A stretch of DNA of 64,000 nt, taken from Klebsormidium nitens (lineage: Eukaryota > Streptophyta > Klebsormidiophyceae > Klebsormidiales > Klebsormidiaceae). Location of the stretch: the NCBI GenBank assembly GCA_000708835.1, contig DF237074.1, forward strand, positions 119,849 to 183,848, read 5' to 3'. The translations under genes were made by a program, and so were the position numbers. Below the pieces are notes generated by a model. It saw nothing but the letters and a program-made list of their open reading frames with translations. It did not search any database and was not told the origin of the DNA. Below are positions 22,934 to 33,719 of the stretch, in pieces. Numbering within the stretch: position 1 is the stretch's first letter; each line of letters starts with the position of its first letter.

Positions 22934-24020
22934 TGCGTGGCCCCCGAGTGAGTAGGGATTAGTGATTCTTGCTTTCTGGACCCTGTAACACAATCTGCAT
23001 GGCTCCAGATATGCACGCGGCTTTGCCTTTTCTACTTCAAGTCAATGTCTAGGTCGATTGAGTCGGCTCATCTGACCAGAGGTTCACATACTCACTTGAC
23101 AGCGAACCGCAAGCGTAGCCAAAGCGTGGCCCCAGTGCAATTGGTTGTTGCTCCTTGAACTTTTGGACCAGGGCTGGCAGATTTGCTTCGTTTTGATACG
23201 TACACAGTGAAGCCTGACTTGGATGATGAAAGGTGTCAAAGCTGTTAGGAACATTCTATCAAGCAATCTCTAATCTGCATGACGGCTTCCGATCATATCC
23301 CGCCTCTACATGCGATGCAAAAAGGTGAAAACGGATCTGATTGCACATGTAGCTACCAGCTGGGGTTGCTTCAGTATACATGGGCCTGCACGACCTGACC
23401 GGGGCCCGTCATTTGCAAGCCAAACCGTCATGGCGGCCCGAGTCCTTCAGGCTTACCGTATGCTGGTTGGCGGCGGCAAGCTTGAAGCTTTACAACTGAT
23501 CCGCCACATGATGCACGTGGTTTATGTTGACACATGCCGAGCCAGTAAAGAACAGGGTCATTGTTGAAGCCTCACGTCTTAGTGTATAAGTTTATGACAC
23601 CAAAAGCAATGTCGTCATTTTTCAGGCGCATACAAGGGACCGCGTGCGCGGTCGTGGCAGCCTAGCGGGTCCAGGTACAGTGCATCTCAGCAGAAGAATT
23701 TAGAAAGGCTCAGCAAGCAAAAAGGGCGGAAAGCAGCTCGGTAGGAGCCTCCTTAAAGGCTATAGCTTGCAGCTTGTGAGTCACTCGCAGGGCCTCAGAA
23801 TGATTGTCAGCTGGGGATTGAGATCACATGAAGCTTAGTGACCCATGCAGGTCGCAGCAGACGTCATCTTTCTTCTTTGTATCAGCTATAATGTACGTTT
23901 GCCAGCTCCCAATCATAAGTGTGTAGTAAAAGCAGCTCGAGCTTTACATTTGGTGTTGCCTTTGAGCCCTGCCCTGAGCCAAGCTGGTGAAGTGGAGTCT
24001 TCCTTTTTGGGCATTGCACA
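22934..24020. other. Intergenic region HOS1 to BASS-like gene
   Basis: About 1.1 kb between two genes in tandem orientation, holding the HOS1 3' flank and the promoter of the transporter gene. Several short open frames were inspected and none shows a domain, codon bias or splice context worth calling. Confidence 0.5.
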
Positions 24021-27000
24021 ATGGCCACCGAGAAGCCGGAATGGAAGATCATTTTGGAAGGCTTAAGGTGAGTTTGGTGGGGCACATGTTGTGCTGAATC
24101 CTAAGTGCAGGACCAAGGAAATGATCGACCTCATGGCTATTGAGCTGCGACCGTCTTCCTTTTACATCGACTAACATTCTTCGTTTTGCATTGCATTTTG
24201 CTGTTCTGTTTGGCTTCTGTTCGTGCTGAGGAACCAGCCATCATGTGCCACACTCCTGGCGGAAACTCATTTGGAGCTGTTGCTGGGACAAACTTAGTCT
24301 TGTAATTTCCTATGAGGGGCTGGAAAGCTTCCCTTGTGTCAGGAAGAATGCCTCCTGGCTTGAACTCGCGGGTTTACCTAAGGATTCTCCCAGGACTAGA
24401 AGCATACGCATTCCACTGAAAGCTGAGTTTGGTTGGATCTGCAGGGCATCCCTTTTGAAGAACTACCTGCCCTTCGCTTTCTTTGTGGCGCTGCTGGTGG
24501 CCCTCGCATGGCCCCTACCAGGCGAAAAAGTTTTGGAGCCAGAGGTGAGGAAATTCTCTGAAACCCTTGTCTTGAATGTTCCAAAACGCCCTTTTGCAGA
24601 GTCATCAGGTTAGATGCAGGGTGACTGTTTGAAAATGGGGGCATCACTTAGGATTTAGCGGTCGCATTCGCCTAGGAAGCCTGATATATACTTCTTTGAC
24701 AGGCTTGCCCTTTGGCTTGGGCGAACATGCTCATTTTAGATCCGGAAAGTCCCGCCTTTCAATGCTCTTGGGTATCTCAAGATGGTAACTTGACTGCACG
24801 GTTGAATGGATCTATTTCGAATCTCGTCCTCTGTTTCGCGTGTCACGTCATATTCAGTCCATAGTACCTTTATGGCAATGCTTCTCGCAGCCAGCTTTCA
24901 ATAGCCTCACGTTGCACACCATACGTCTGCCCCAGCTCAAAAGGAAAAGCGAAAACCTTCCCAAGTCAAAGTCCGCAGCTGAAACTTACTTCTCCAGACT
25001 GCTGGTTCGCAGCCTGTCTGTCTGCGGCCACATGACGGTGTATGGTCCGCTCTAATTCTCAATTGATAGAATCGTCATAATCCAAGCGCTTTAAAGGCAG
25101 ACTTGCATATTCACCTTCCTCCGCTTGTCCCTATCCTACTGACCCTTCCAAACCGCTGAGCCCAAGGACTCGTCTACGCATTGGAGCCCCGATCGCGGGC
25201 AACCTTCAGGATCTCGTTTCGACTTCTCCATTGTGACGCTGGTGTCATTTTCTTCATCTGCATCTGCATTGTCGTCATCTCGAGCTTAATGCTCCCCACC
25301 AACAATCCCTAAAAGTCGCGCATGTACGATCCTTTCTCCGTCCTTCGTTCCCAGCCTCTCTCGATAAACTTGAACATACTTCAATCCAACGCAGGTGGCG
25401 GGCTTTTGCACGTCGTCGCCTTCATCTCTAATGCATCGTCTTCTTCATCTCGGGCCTTGCCCTCTCCCCTCACGCGCTCAAACAGTCGCTACACACGCAT
25501 ACTTCGACTGATCTCCCCTTTTAGGATTCCTCAATACGTTTGGATGTGGTAAAGTTTCAATTTGATGCAATCCGACGCAGGTGGCGGGCGTGCACGTCAT
25601 CACCTTTGTCTGCATCTGCATCGTCTTCTTCATCTCGGGGCTGACCCTCCGCACCGACGAGCTCAAAAAGTCGCTCACGCGGCGCACCATCTTCGGTACG
25701 GTGTTCGGCTTCCTCTCGATCGTCGCGCTGACCCCGCTCCTCGCGTACGGCGTCCGGGACCTGCCGTTCAGCCCCCGGGAATTTGCGACGGGGCTCGCGA
25801 TCTTCTGCATGATGCCGACCACGCTCGGGGTGGGCGTCTCCCTAGTGACGTCAGCCAAGGTGAGCACAGGGAGGAGGCTCTGACGTCAAACAGTGTGAGA
25901 CTCATTCTTGTCTTGCGATGGTCGGCCTGGCTTCGTGTCAACTTCCTGGATAATAATATTATGTATCGATGGTTTCCTGCCGGACCTGCTGACATCAGAG
26001 TGTCTCACATGCTCGGGCCCCTTAACCTCGCACTCAAGATGTTGTTTTCGATGGAGTATTCGATAGTTCCCACAAAGGCGGGGAGGATGGTATTTTGTTG
26101 AATTCCGTAAACTTCGCTGTAATGAATTGCAGACTGGCCGTGCAACATGTTGGGTCCGAGTTCAAGCTGCCCGAGATGTGCAATGCTGCCAATATCTTCC
26201 TTGACGAGAAGGGTTCGCTGCTGTCGACCGTTCAAACGATGCGGGCGACTTGGCCGGACTGCAGCTCGTAGGCAAACCGGCCGGTCTGGTCTTTGATGCC
26301 ATTTACACTCCCTCGGCAGAACCTTTTGGTGCTCCCAGTGGCTGCTCGTTTCTCGTAGGCACCCCTCAACATGTTCAGAACTTGATCGACATGAGCAACC
26401 ACCCCTAACGTGCCTGGATGTCGCTCTCACTGCTATCTCTTCTACCGAAAACCAGCTTTTCGAAACCGGGCCCCCTTCTGTTTCCCGTAGGGCAACAGCG
26501 CTGGCCATCTTTCGACATGATTCACCACACAAAGAAAGCCTGGAAAGCGCTTCCACTGCTATCCGTATCCTCGTGAAGGCACTTTTCGAAGATCCTGACT
26601 TCGAACCTGGCCCCCTCCTCTTTCTCCGCAGGCCAGCCTTTCGAAACCTGAAGACTTAAGCCACCCGCCCCCCCGTTCTTTCCCCACTGAGCAATATGGC
26701 ACTGGCCATCTCCAAATTGTATGCCACCCTCCGTAAGACAATCGGGAACGTTACAAGAAAAATCCCCACCCCTTTTTGCAGGGCAACGTTGCCCTCGCCA
26801 TCTTCCTGGCGCTCGCCATCCTTCGAAATGAACCAACCCCCCAACAAATAAAATCCTTTTAAGCCATGCATCAACCTTACAGCAATTTTACCCGCCCGCC
26901 TCTTTCACCGCAGGGCAACGTGGCGCTGGCCATCTTTCTAACGGTCGGCACCAACATTCTGGGCGTGGTCCTCATCCCGCTCTGGCTGCGCGCCGTGCTG

Positions 27001-27609
27001 ACCGGCGCGAAACACGGCGTCGAGAACCTGAACATCAGCTACCTGGACCTGTTCCTGAAGCTGCTCCTCTCGTTCACGGTACCCACCGTTGTCGGGAAGG
27101 CCCTGCGCGAGTACTGCCCCGGCGTGCTCCCCTTCGTGCGCGCGCATAAAACCGCGCTGTCGCTGTTCAGCAACACCATCCTCGCGGTCATTATCTGGCA
27201 GACGATCTCGAGCGGGCGGGAGATCCTGGTCAACGCCAAGTTCGGCGACGTGTTGCTGGTTATCGTCGCAACGACGCTCATCCATTTTATCTATCTACTA
27301 TTTAATGCGCTCGTGCTGTACGGAATGCGCGTCCCGCCGTTCGAGGGCGTGTCGGTGCTGATCATGGCGAGCCAGAAGAGCGCGCCGGTCGCGGTTTCGG
27401 TCATCACGTTCATCACGTCGGACGCCGCGACGCAGGGGATCCTCGCCGTCCCGTGCGTGATCGGGCAGCTGATGCAGATCTTCGTGGGGCAGCCGCTCGC
27501 GAACTATCTGGCGGGGAGGATCAAGCGGTGGGATACGGAGCAGGCGGAGATCCAGCGCGCGCAGGCGGGGGAGGCCAAGCCGGAAATGAAGGCGGAAGAC
27601 GTGCCTTGA
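24021..27609 (+). CDS. SLC10A7/BASS4-like membrane transporter
   Basis: This is a putative sodium-coupled or related organic-anion transporter of the bile-acid:sodium symporter superfamily, in the branch containing animal SLC10A7, yeast Rch1 and plant BASS4. The four exons 24021-24067, 24445-24544, 25581-25859 and 26914-27609 join to 373 residues. About ten hydrophobic segments are visible, starting at residue 22 (YLPFAFFVALLVALAWPLPG). Family blocks include FFISGLTLRTDELKKSL, FATGLAIFCMMPTTLGVGVS, VGTNILGVVLIPLW, FTVPTVVGKALRE and VLIMASQKSAPVAVSVI, then IFVGQPLANYLAGRIKRW. The ATG at 24021 has an excellent context (CACAATGGC) and no chloroplast transit peptide precedes the first membrane segment. 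Plastid BASS4 proteins do have one, so another membrane such as ER/Golgi is inferred. The substrate is unknown. Three borders of this gene carry exon-edge repeat ladders. Confidence 0.88.
25226..25580 (+). repeat. Ladder of two degenerate copies before BASS exon 3
   Basis: The acceptor and first 100-120 bp of BASS exon 3 (starting at 25581) recur in the preceding intron. A clear copy at about 25381-25500 keeps GCAGGTGGCGGG and GCATCGTCTTCTTCATCTCG, 185 bp upstream. An older copy at about 25226-25325 lies a further 167 bp upstream. Both copies have lost the reading frame. Copy quality falls with distance from the exon. Confidence 0.85.
26345..26913 (+). repeat. Ladder of degenerate copies before BASS exon 4
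   Basis: The acceptor and first codons of exon 4 (CAGGGCAACGTGGCGCTGG at 26911) recur upstream. Copies lie at about 26782 (very close), 26690 (AG mutated to GAG), 26631 (partial) and 26491, and possibly at 26358. Spacings run from 59 to 140 bp. Surrounding pyrimidine-rich and TTTCGAA-containing sequence is repeated too, so whole intron-plus-exon units of roughly 140 bp appear to have been multiplied. The copy at 26779-26800 keeps an intact acceptor. Confidence 0.85.
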
Positions 27610-27818
27610 AGTGGGTTTTTGAGGTTGGGGAGGGGCGGAAGAAGTGAAGGCGGAAGAAAGGCCTTTGAGTGTTGTGGGGATGGGCGAGGAACTGAAGGCG
27701 GAGGACGTGCCTTGAAGTTTTTCTTGGGGGTTGGGGCTGAAGAAGCGAAGGCGGCAGAAGGGCGTTGGGATAACGGGGGAATGGTGGAGGAAATGAAGGC
27801 GGACTACGTGCCTTGTTT
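27583..27818 (+). repeat. Five-unit ladder of the BASS stop-codon edge
   Basis: The last codons and stop of the transporter (GAAATGAAGGCGGAAGACG, then TGCCTTGAA) are followed by four degenerate copies. The five units start at 27583, 27641, 27689, 27742 and 27790, a period of about 51 bp. The third and fifth copies retain GTGCCTTG almost intact. All four downstream copies lie in the presumed 3' UTR. Confidence 0.88.
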
Positions 27819-28862
27819 AGGGGAGGAGGGGTAAGCGGGGCCGGAAAAGTAAAAGGGGGAACGGAGGCGCGGGTTGAGACTTGACGTGCGATCGTTGTAC
27901 GGGCAAGTTACGAGGCCGCATTGCAAGGTGCCTGTAAAGCGGGGGCATTGTCTTTTTGTGCGAGTCACTCGTCATTTGCCCGTTGCAGCCCTTGAGGTGT
28001 AAGGTAGCGAAATTGGTGCCAAGGAAGGAGTTGGGAGGATCCCACCTCCTTGAATTCGCAGGATGTTCATTCGTGGGAGAGCTCAGTAAGACGCCTGGAG
28101 CGTAAGGGTAAAATTTGATGTCACGCTGTCATACATTAGTATGGCAACTGTCGAAGGGCGCATCCAAACAACATTTAGACTTGAGGCCGTCGTCAAAAGG
28201 AAGCATAGAGGGCTTGATGGTGCGGTCATCGAAAGAAGTCGGAAAGCCTGCCAAATCGAAACGATTTAAGCAGTTGGAATCTAGGGTAGACTCTGATCAA
28301 AACGACGAAGCTATAATTTCTATCAGCGAGATCGACTCGAATTATACCGTCAGTGTGAAAAACGTTTGCGATCGGATGATCCAACCCATTACCGACTGGT
28401 CACTAACTATAGCAAAGCCGCCATGCATGCCAGCGCGTAAATTTTCGGACTCACTTCTGGACCCTTGCAACCTTATAATTGGCCACTGGAGCAAGAAGCT
28501 GCAAATCAGCTGCATGATAGATGCGATATGTCGAGTCCCGCGCCACGTCAAGCTCCCGATCTCGCGTTTGCCCGGTCCACCATATTACATATCATTGTAT
28601 GTGCGATCGATACATTGCATGCAAAGGCGATTTCGACTTCAAATTGATCATATTTATAGATCTGGCACATGCATGAGAATCCGGCGCGGCCGGCCTGTCA
28701 GCTTTGCACATATATACATGTGTGACTCAGCTACTTGTTCGAAATTATATTGACCAGCACATCTACTGGCATTCATATGGGGTGCTGCACTAGATCATAC
28801 ATGAAGGTATACCGGCCGCGTTCACCGTCATGCACATGACAGCTTCCATGCTAGTACACAAG

Positions 28863-29139
28863 NNNNNNNNNNNNNNNNNNNNNNNNNNNNNNNNNNNNNN
28901 NNNNNNNNNNNNNNNNNNNNNNNNNNNNNNNNNNNNNNNNNNNNNNNNNNNNNNNNNNNNNNNNNNNNNNNNNNNNNNNNNNNNNNNNNNNNNNNNNNNN
29001 NNNNNNNNNNNNNNNNNNNNNNNNNNNNNNNNNNNNNNNNNNNNNNNNNNNNNNNNNNNNNNNNNNNNNNNNNNNNNNNNNNNNNNNNNNNNNNNNNNNN
29101 NNNNNNNNNNNNNNNNNNNNNNNNNNNNNNNNNNNNNNN
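28863..29139. other. Assembly gap (277 N)
   Basis: A run of undetermined bases, so anything spanning this point is unresolved. The flanks are palindrome-rich, which may have caused the break. Confidence 0.99.
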
Positions 29140-29424
29140 ATTCATGAACTCGGACCCAATTCTCAAGTACCGCCGAGTACGGTCGTTAGTACTGCGTACA
29201 ACATTTGTCGCGACGCGTGACACCGGTCAATCAGATTTGTTACCGGACCGTGACGCGGTCGATACCGTCGACACCCACCATAGGTAGCTTGTGTATTCGA
29301 GTTTCAATTGTCCTAGCTCTCAATTGTCGGCGCAACAGCTCATGTTTCACATGGCCGTTTAAAGACCAGCGCATATGATTCATGGCGGCCCTGCCGGCCG
29401 CCCGTGGGCTCAGGCTCAACTTGA

Positions 29425-29442
29425 GTCCATGCATGCATGGAC
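29425..29442. repeat. Perfect 18-bp palindrome with RY motifs
   Basis: GTCCATGCATGCATGGAC is a perfect palindrome and is followed by CGGCCATGCATGCACATGC. CATGCATG is the RY element bound by B3 transcription factors in land plants. Here it lies far from any called start codon, so its function is open. Confidence 0.6.
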
Positions 29443-30510
29443 CCGGCCATGCATGCACATGCAACGTACCCGGCTTCGACCATATGCAGCGCGTGCATAT
29501 ATGTTGTCGATTGATATAGAGCTCAATGGAGGATCGAGGTACTAGTAGTAGGACCAAGAGACACAATATTCAAACATGTAAGCCATGAGAAGCCTATGGC
29601 CGATTTGGCTACGGCGAGTACGAAAAGAGACCATTGGACTTGACAAAGTGTGACGCATCACTATAGTTTCGACCCACTAGGAAATCAGCCGAACTCAGGA
29701 GAACAATCATTATAATGCAGTTGCTATTGAAAAAGTCATCGGACTATTCTGGCGATTTTCAGCCAACAAGCTGTTTTCTTAGTACCTGGCACAAATTCCT
29801 TTCTGACAACTTCCGACTTCCAAGTTACTCTAGTACACAAGCGATGGTGCTGTCAATTTGCTTCAGCATGCTGCAACCTATGTACATGTCACTTTTTACT
29901 ACTTATACTTGTGGCCTGCAAAAGGAGAGAGACCGGAACGATCAGACTTGCAAAACTGTTCAGTGACGGGTCCGGATTCATAACCAGGACAAACAACACA
30001 AGGGTGGTTTTCTACCATATGTAAGCGGCCCACGTATCAGGCTCGACTGCACTTGCATCTTAGACTCCCACCCGCCAAGCTTCCCCTCATGATGAGATGG
30101 ATTCCGAAGGCATTCGTCTATCGTGAGCACTAAAAGATGCCACCAAGAGCATGTAGGAAAAGAAGCACGGCTCCACTTAGCGTACGAATCGCCCATTTGA
30201 GACCGGCCTCCTGGTTTTGAGACAACCTGGAACCTATCAGCCTGCCTCACGCGAACGGTTTTCGATAACGAATGACGCACGTTCGTTTCACCAAACGTCG
30301 AGCGTGGCGGACCGGATCTAAGGACTTGTCGACGACAAACAAGGTGCAAGATTGCATCTCGACGACACCTTATGGTGCTTCGACAAGGGACCGACTGCAA
30401 ACCGCAGGCCGACTGATGACTGCGCTGAAGACTCTGGACGTCCCATCGCATCAAGACAAACCGGCCGCAACCCCAAACGGATTTAGCAACGCGTCAAGAG
30501 TTCAACCGGT

Positions 30511-33500
30511 CTATGGCATCGAGAGAAACGCGACTGAATTCGAAAGGACAGCGGCAGCCAGTCCGGACGTCCGGACGCGCACCTGCAACAGGTCGTCCAG
30601 CGACTGCTCCCCGTCCACAAACTTGGACAGCGCGTCCACCTTTGAGCCCGCCCGCTTGAGCAGCAGCTGCTTCAGTTCGTCGTCCCGCTCGCACGCGCCG
30701 ATCAGCGCCGCCCGCACGGGGCCTAGCATGGCCTCCAGACGTTGCACGCGCTCCAGGGCGGCCTGGGGGAAGAAGCGCGCCGTTAGACTTGGGCGCCCGC
30801 GAGAAACTACGACCATGGGCCAAGCTCGATATTGCATCTTTCAACTCAGCGTGGTCAAATGGATGTGTATCAGGTGCGTACTTGTTCGAGGGATATGGTG
30901 AAAGAGAGCGTTTTTCACTAATCCACGAACCGCAGACGCAGCACACTCTAGGTCACTGCAAAACAGAAGCAGAGAAAAAAGTGAAGCTGCTTTCTTTGCT
31001 TTAGTTGAGTGTCTGGTTTGCTGACCCGAATCAGGGATGCAAAGAGCCAAAACGCGTTGCATGAGTGAGTATATACTAAGTGACAGCCCCAATCCACAAG
31101 GGCTTGTGCTGACTGTCACTTCAAACACAATCGCATCAATGACGAATGACATGGGTGACATGGGTGCTCTTGAGAATGAGCTCAGATGCAGAGTGGCTCC
31201 TGCTGAGGGACGAGCAGGACTGCGTATGCACTCTGTATAGTGGGCTGCCCTTTCCATTCGCGGCAGATGACCTTGTTTCATCAGATGCAACGCAATGCAA
31301 ACTTTCGCAGAGTAGAAAGAACACGCGAAAAGACGCCTGGCCAGCCGCGCAGTGGTCAACAGACAATCATTATTAACCAGAGACAACAGTTCAAAATAAT
31401 ACACAGCCCTTCTTAGTACTGAGGTAACACCGCAAGCAGTCTCTAAATTGCTGCAAAGTGCGTCTTTGACGCTTGTGGAACAGGACAAACCAAAGCCACC
31501 CTCCCACCTCAAATGATCCTCATCCTTTACACTTAATCTGTGAGATGGGTTCAGTCGTACACCAAGAGCTGACTAAGCTACGGACACTCGTCCAGCAGGC
31601 AGCACAACTGAGCAGTTAATTACAGCCTTCTCAATCCTGCACGGAAAGCATACACCAATGGTCCTAAATCACCACCTCCTCAGCAAGCACTCACCTTCTT
31701 CTTTGCATTGCTCCGCGCCGCCGACGCTCGGTGCGCCATCACGTTCTTCGCCTTAGCCTCGTCTAGCGGAAGCTGCGCCAACCGTCTCCTGCGCCCCCCA
31801 GCCGGCTGAGCCACCGTCACGCCGGGGGATCCCTCTCGGCTCGGGGGAGGTGTCGCCGATCGCTCCTCCCCCTTCGGGCTGGGGCTCGGCATCGGGCCCC
31901 GCATCCGGGGGGGCGTCGGCGACCTCGCTGGCTCATCCCTACCCCCCTTCTTTGGCTCGTCTCCTCCCCCCCCGTCCTCCTCATCGGATCGGTCGCTTTG
32001 CTTCGACTCGGTCACGTTGAGCTGCCGCCTTCGCCGCTTCTCCTTGTATCGCTCAATGCTTTCCAGTCGCTCTCGCTTGAACCCAACCACAGTCGGCGTT
32101 CCTGCAGCGCTCCCCCCCCCCACAGAGGCAGGGCCACTGCCCCCAGCACGCAGCAGGGGGTTCAACTCAAACGGCGACTTGACATCGTCCTCTGGGCGGC
32201 CGTCTGCATGCCCCCCATTCCGATCGAAATGCACGTCACTGCTCTTGCCAGCGTCGGGGCTTTGCAGTGGGCCCAACCCAAGCAGCCGGCGCAGCGACGC
32301 TGTGGCGAGCGTCAGGGGGGCGAGGGCCGTGTTGCTTTTTCCCCCCGAGGGTGAAGCAAACTGCTGCTGGATGTCCCCTAGGGAGAGAGAAAACGACGCT
32401 GGCGACGGCCCAAGCGAAGCGGGGCCCCCGTCCCGGCCCCCGGCCATCTGCGCCAGCGTCCGCAGCGCCTGCTCCGCACGGTGCTGCTCCGTGTATGTCC
32501 CCTTTGCCTTGGGGGGCCCGTCGCCATTCTGCACTGCGTCTAGTTTCCCCTCGGGATCTCCCGACGACAGGCGCGCTAACCAGGGCTCGCCCCCCTTCTT
32601 CCGGGCGCTGTCCTCGGGCCATGCAATGCTGGCGCTGCGCTTGCTCAGCTCGATGGGGTCCGCCACTTGCCCATCCTGGTCTGGCCAGATCACCCCCGAG
32701 CCGCCCCCCTTGCTGCTGTATCCTGACCCCGACTTGCCAAACCCCGACCCCGACTTGCCAAGCGACCGGCCGTTCGCGTCAATTGCAGCAACCCCCACGC
32801 CTCGTTCCTCCTCCTCGCATGCCTCCTCCCACAACACTGCCCTGCGGTCGTGCTGCACTTGGTCGTTCTTCTTCCCCCCCTCTGCGCTTTTTCCACGAGG
32901 GCCCCCCTCCAGCGCTGACATCAGGTCGCGCTCAGCATGGACGGGACCTGCCCCGCCCTCATCCCGCTTCGAGGAAGCTTTCAATGCCAGCTGCAGCTTT
33001 GTCAAAAGAGCATCGGAGCCCTCAGACCGCGCATTGTGGGAAGAGGGGCCGTCAGGGGCACGCTTTGCGGCCCCGTTTGCTGCCTGGAATGCTGCCAGAA
33101 AGGCGTTCTGCGTGCTGCTCTGGGAGCGGGTCAGGTCCAGCGAGAGCCCCAGGTTTGGCTGCAGCTCTAGATTCCCGTCTTTCTCGACCCCAGCAGTCCC
33201 CTCCTCCTTCTGGCTGTTCAGTGCAGCCTGCAGCGTGTCAAGCAGGGACTGCGTTGTGCTCTGCCGCATCTCCTCCATGCCTGACGAGTTCTTTGGGGCA
33301 GCCAAAGAAGGCTCGGGTCGGATGATCGCTCCCCCCCCGCCTCGCTGCTGGGCCTCCTGGCTCACAGGATTCGGCATTCCAGCAGCCGAGAACACGGCAG
33401 CCACAGCGGCATTCGCCGCTGCTGCGGCGGCTGCTGCCGCTGCAGAGGTGACGACATTTTCCAAGCTGGAGCCCTGGGCGGGGTTGAGGAGGGCGGCCAG

Positions 33501-33699
33501 GTTGCCGCTGCTCTTGGAGAAGGGCCAGAAGAAGGGGGCGCTCTGCGCCGCAGGGGGGTTGCGATCGTCCATCCCCGCTTGCAGGATCATTGCCAGGACG
33601 GAGCTCGGCTTATGCGTAGCAGGGAGCAGTGCACTGCTGGCTCCAGGGGGCACCTCTTGAGAAGACTTTTTAGCACGAACTTGGGGTGCTGACCCGATG
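30511..33699 (-). CDS. Uncharacterised low-complexity, possibly nuclear protein (5' end unresolved)
   Basis: I do not recognise this gene. A long exon 33699-31695 (about 668 residues) starts at an acceptor (CTCACAG) and ends AAGAAG|GTGAGT. The next exon begins at 30763 (CCCCCAG acceptor) and either stops at 30511 or is spliced at 30583 (CAG|GTGCGC). The protein is largely disordered: an Ala run followed by AAVAAVFSAAGMPNP, a GKSGSG repeat, and acidic and Ser/Pro-rich stretches. A basic patch ESIERYKEKRRRRQ recalls the first half of CCT or Jas motifs. Near the junction, AKNVMAHRASAARSNAKKK followed by AALERVQRLEAML resembles a bZIP basic region, but with its invariant Asn replaced. An upstream exon around 33978-34100 is possible, but its phase does not clearly fit. 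Coding is supported by the long frame and good splice sites; function is unknown. Confidence 0.6.
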
Positions 33700-33719
33700 C
33701 TGTGAGAGAAGATTACCAA

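Larger units (their letters stand above)
27819..30510. other. Gene-poor region with palindromic CATGCA motifs
   Basis: This is about 2.7 kb of lower-GC sequence, including the assembly gap. It is rich in CATGCATG/GCATGC motifs (for example 28425, 28614, 28667 and 29425-29460) and alternating TATATA/ACATAT runs. The open frames here, including a 212-codon one at 28115-28753, have no recognisable domain, no splice context and unremarkable composition, so no gene is called. Confidence 0.5.

Noticed and set aside
28115-28753. 212-codon + strand open frame near the gap
   Set aside because: Low-GC region without similarity, splice sites or coding bias, and the start has no supporting context.
32017-33660. 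547-codon open frame on the + strand
   Set aside because: It lies antisense to the long minus-strand exon 33699-31695. Its Pro/Ser/Cys-rich, low-complexity translation is what antisense of GC-rich codons gives, and it has no domain or splice context.
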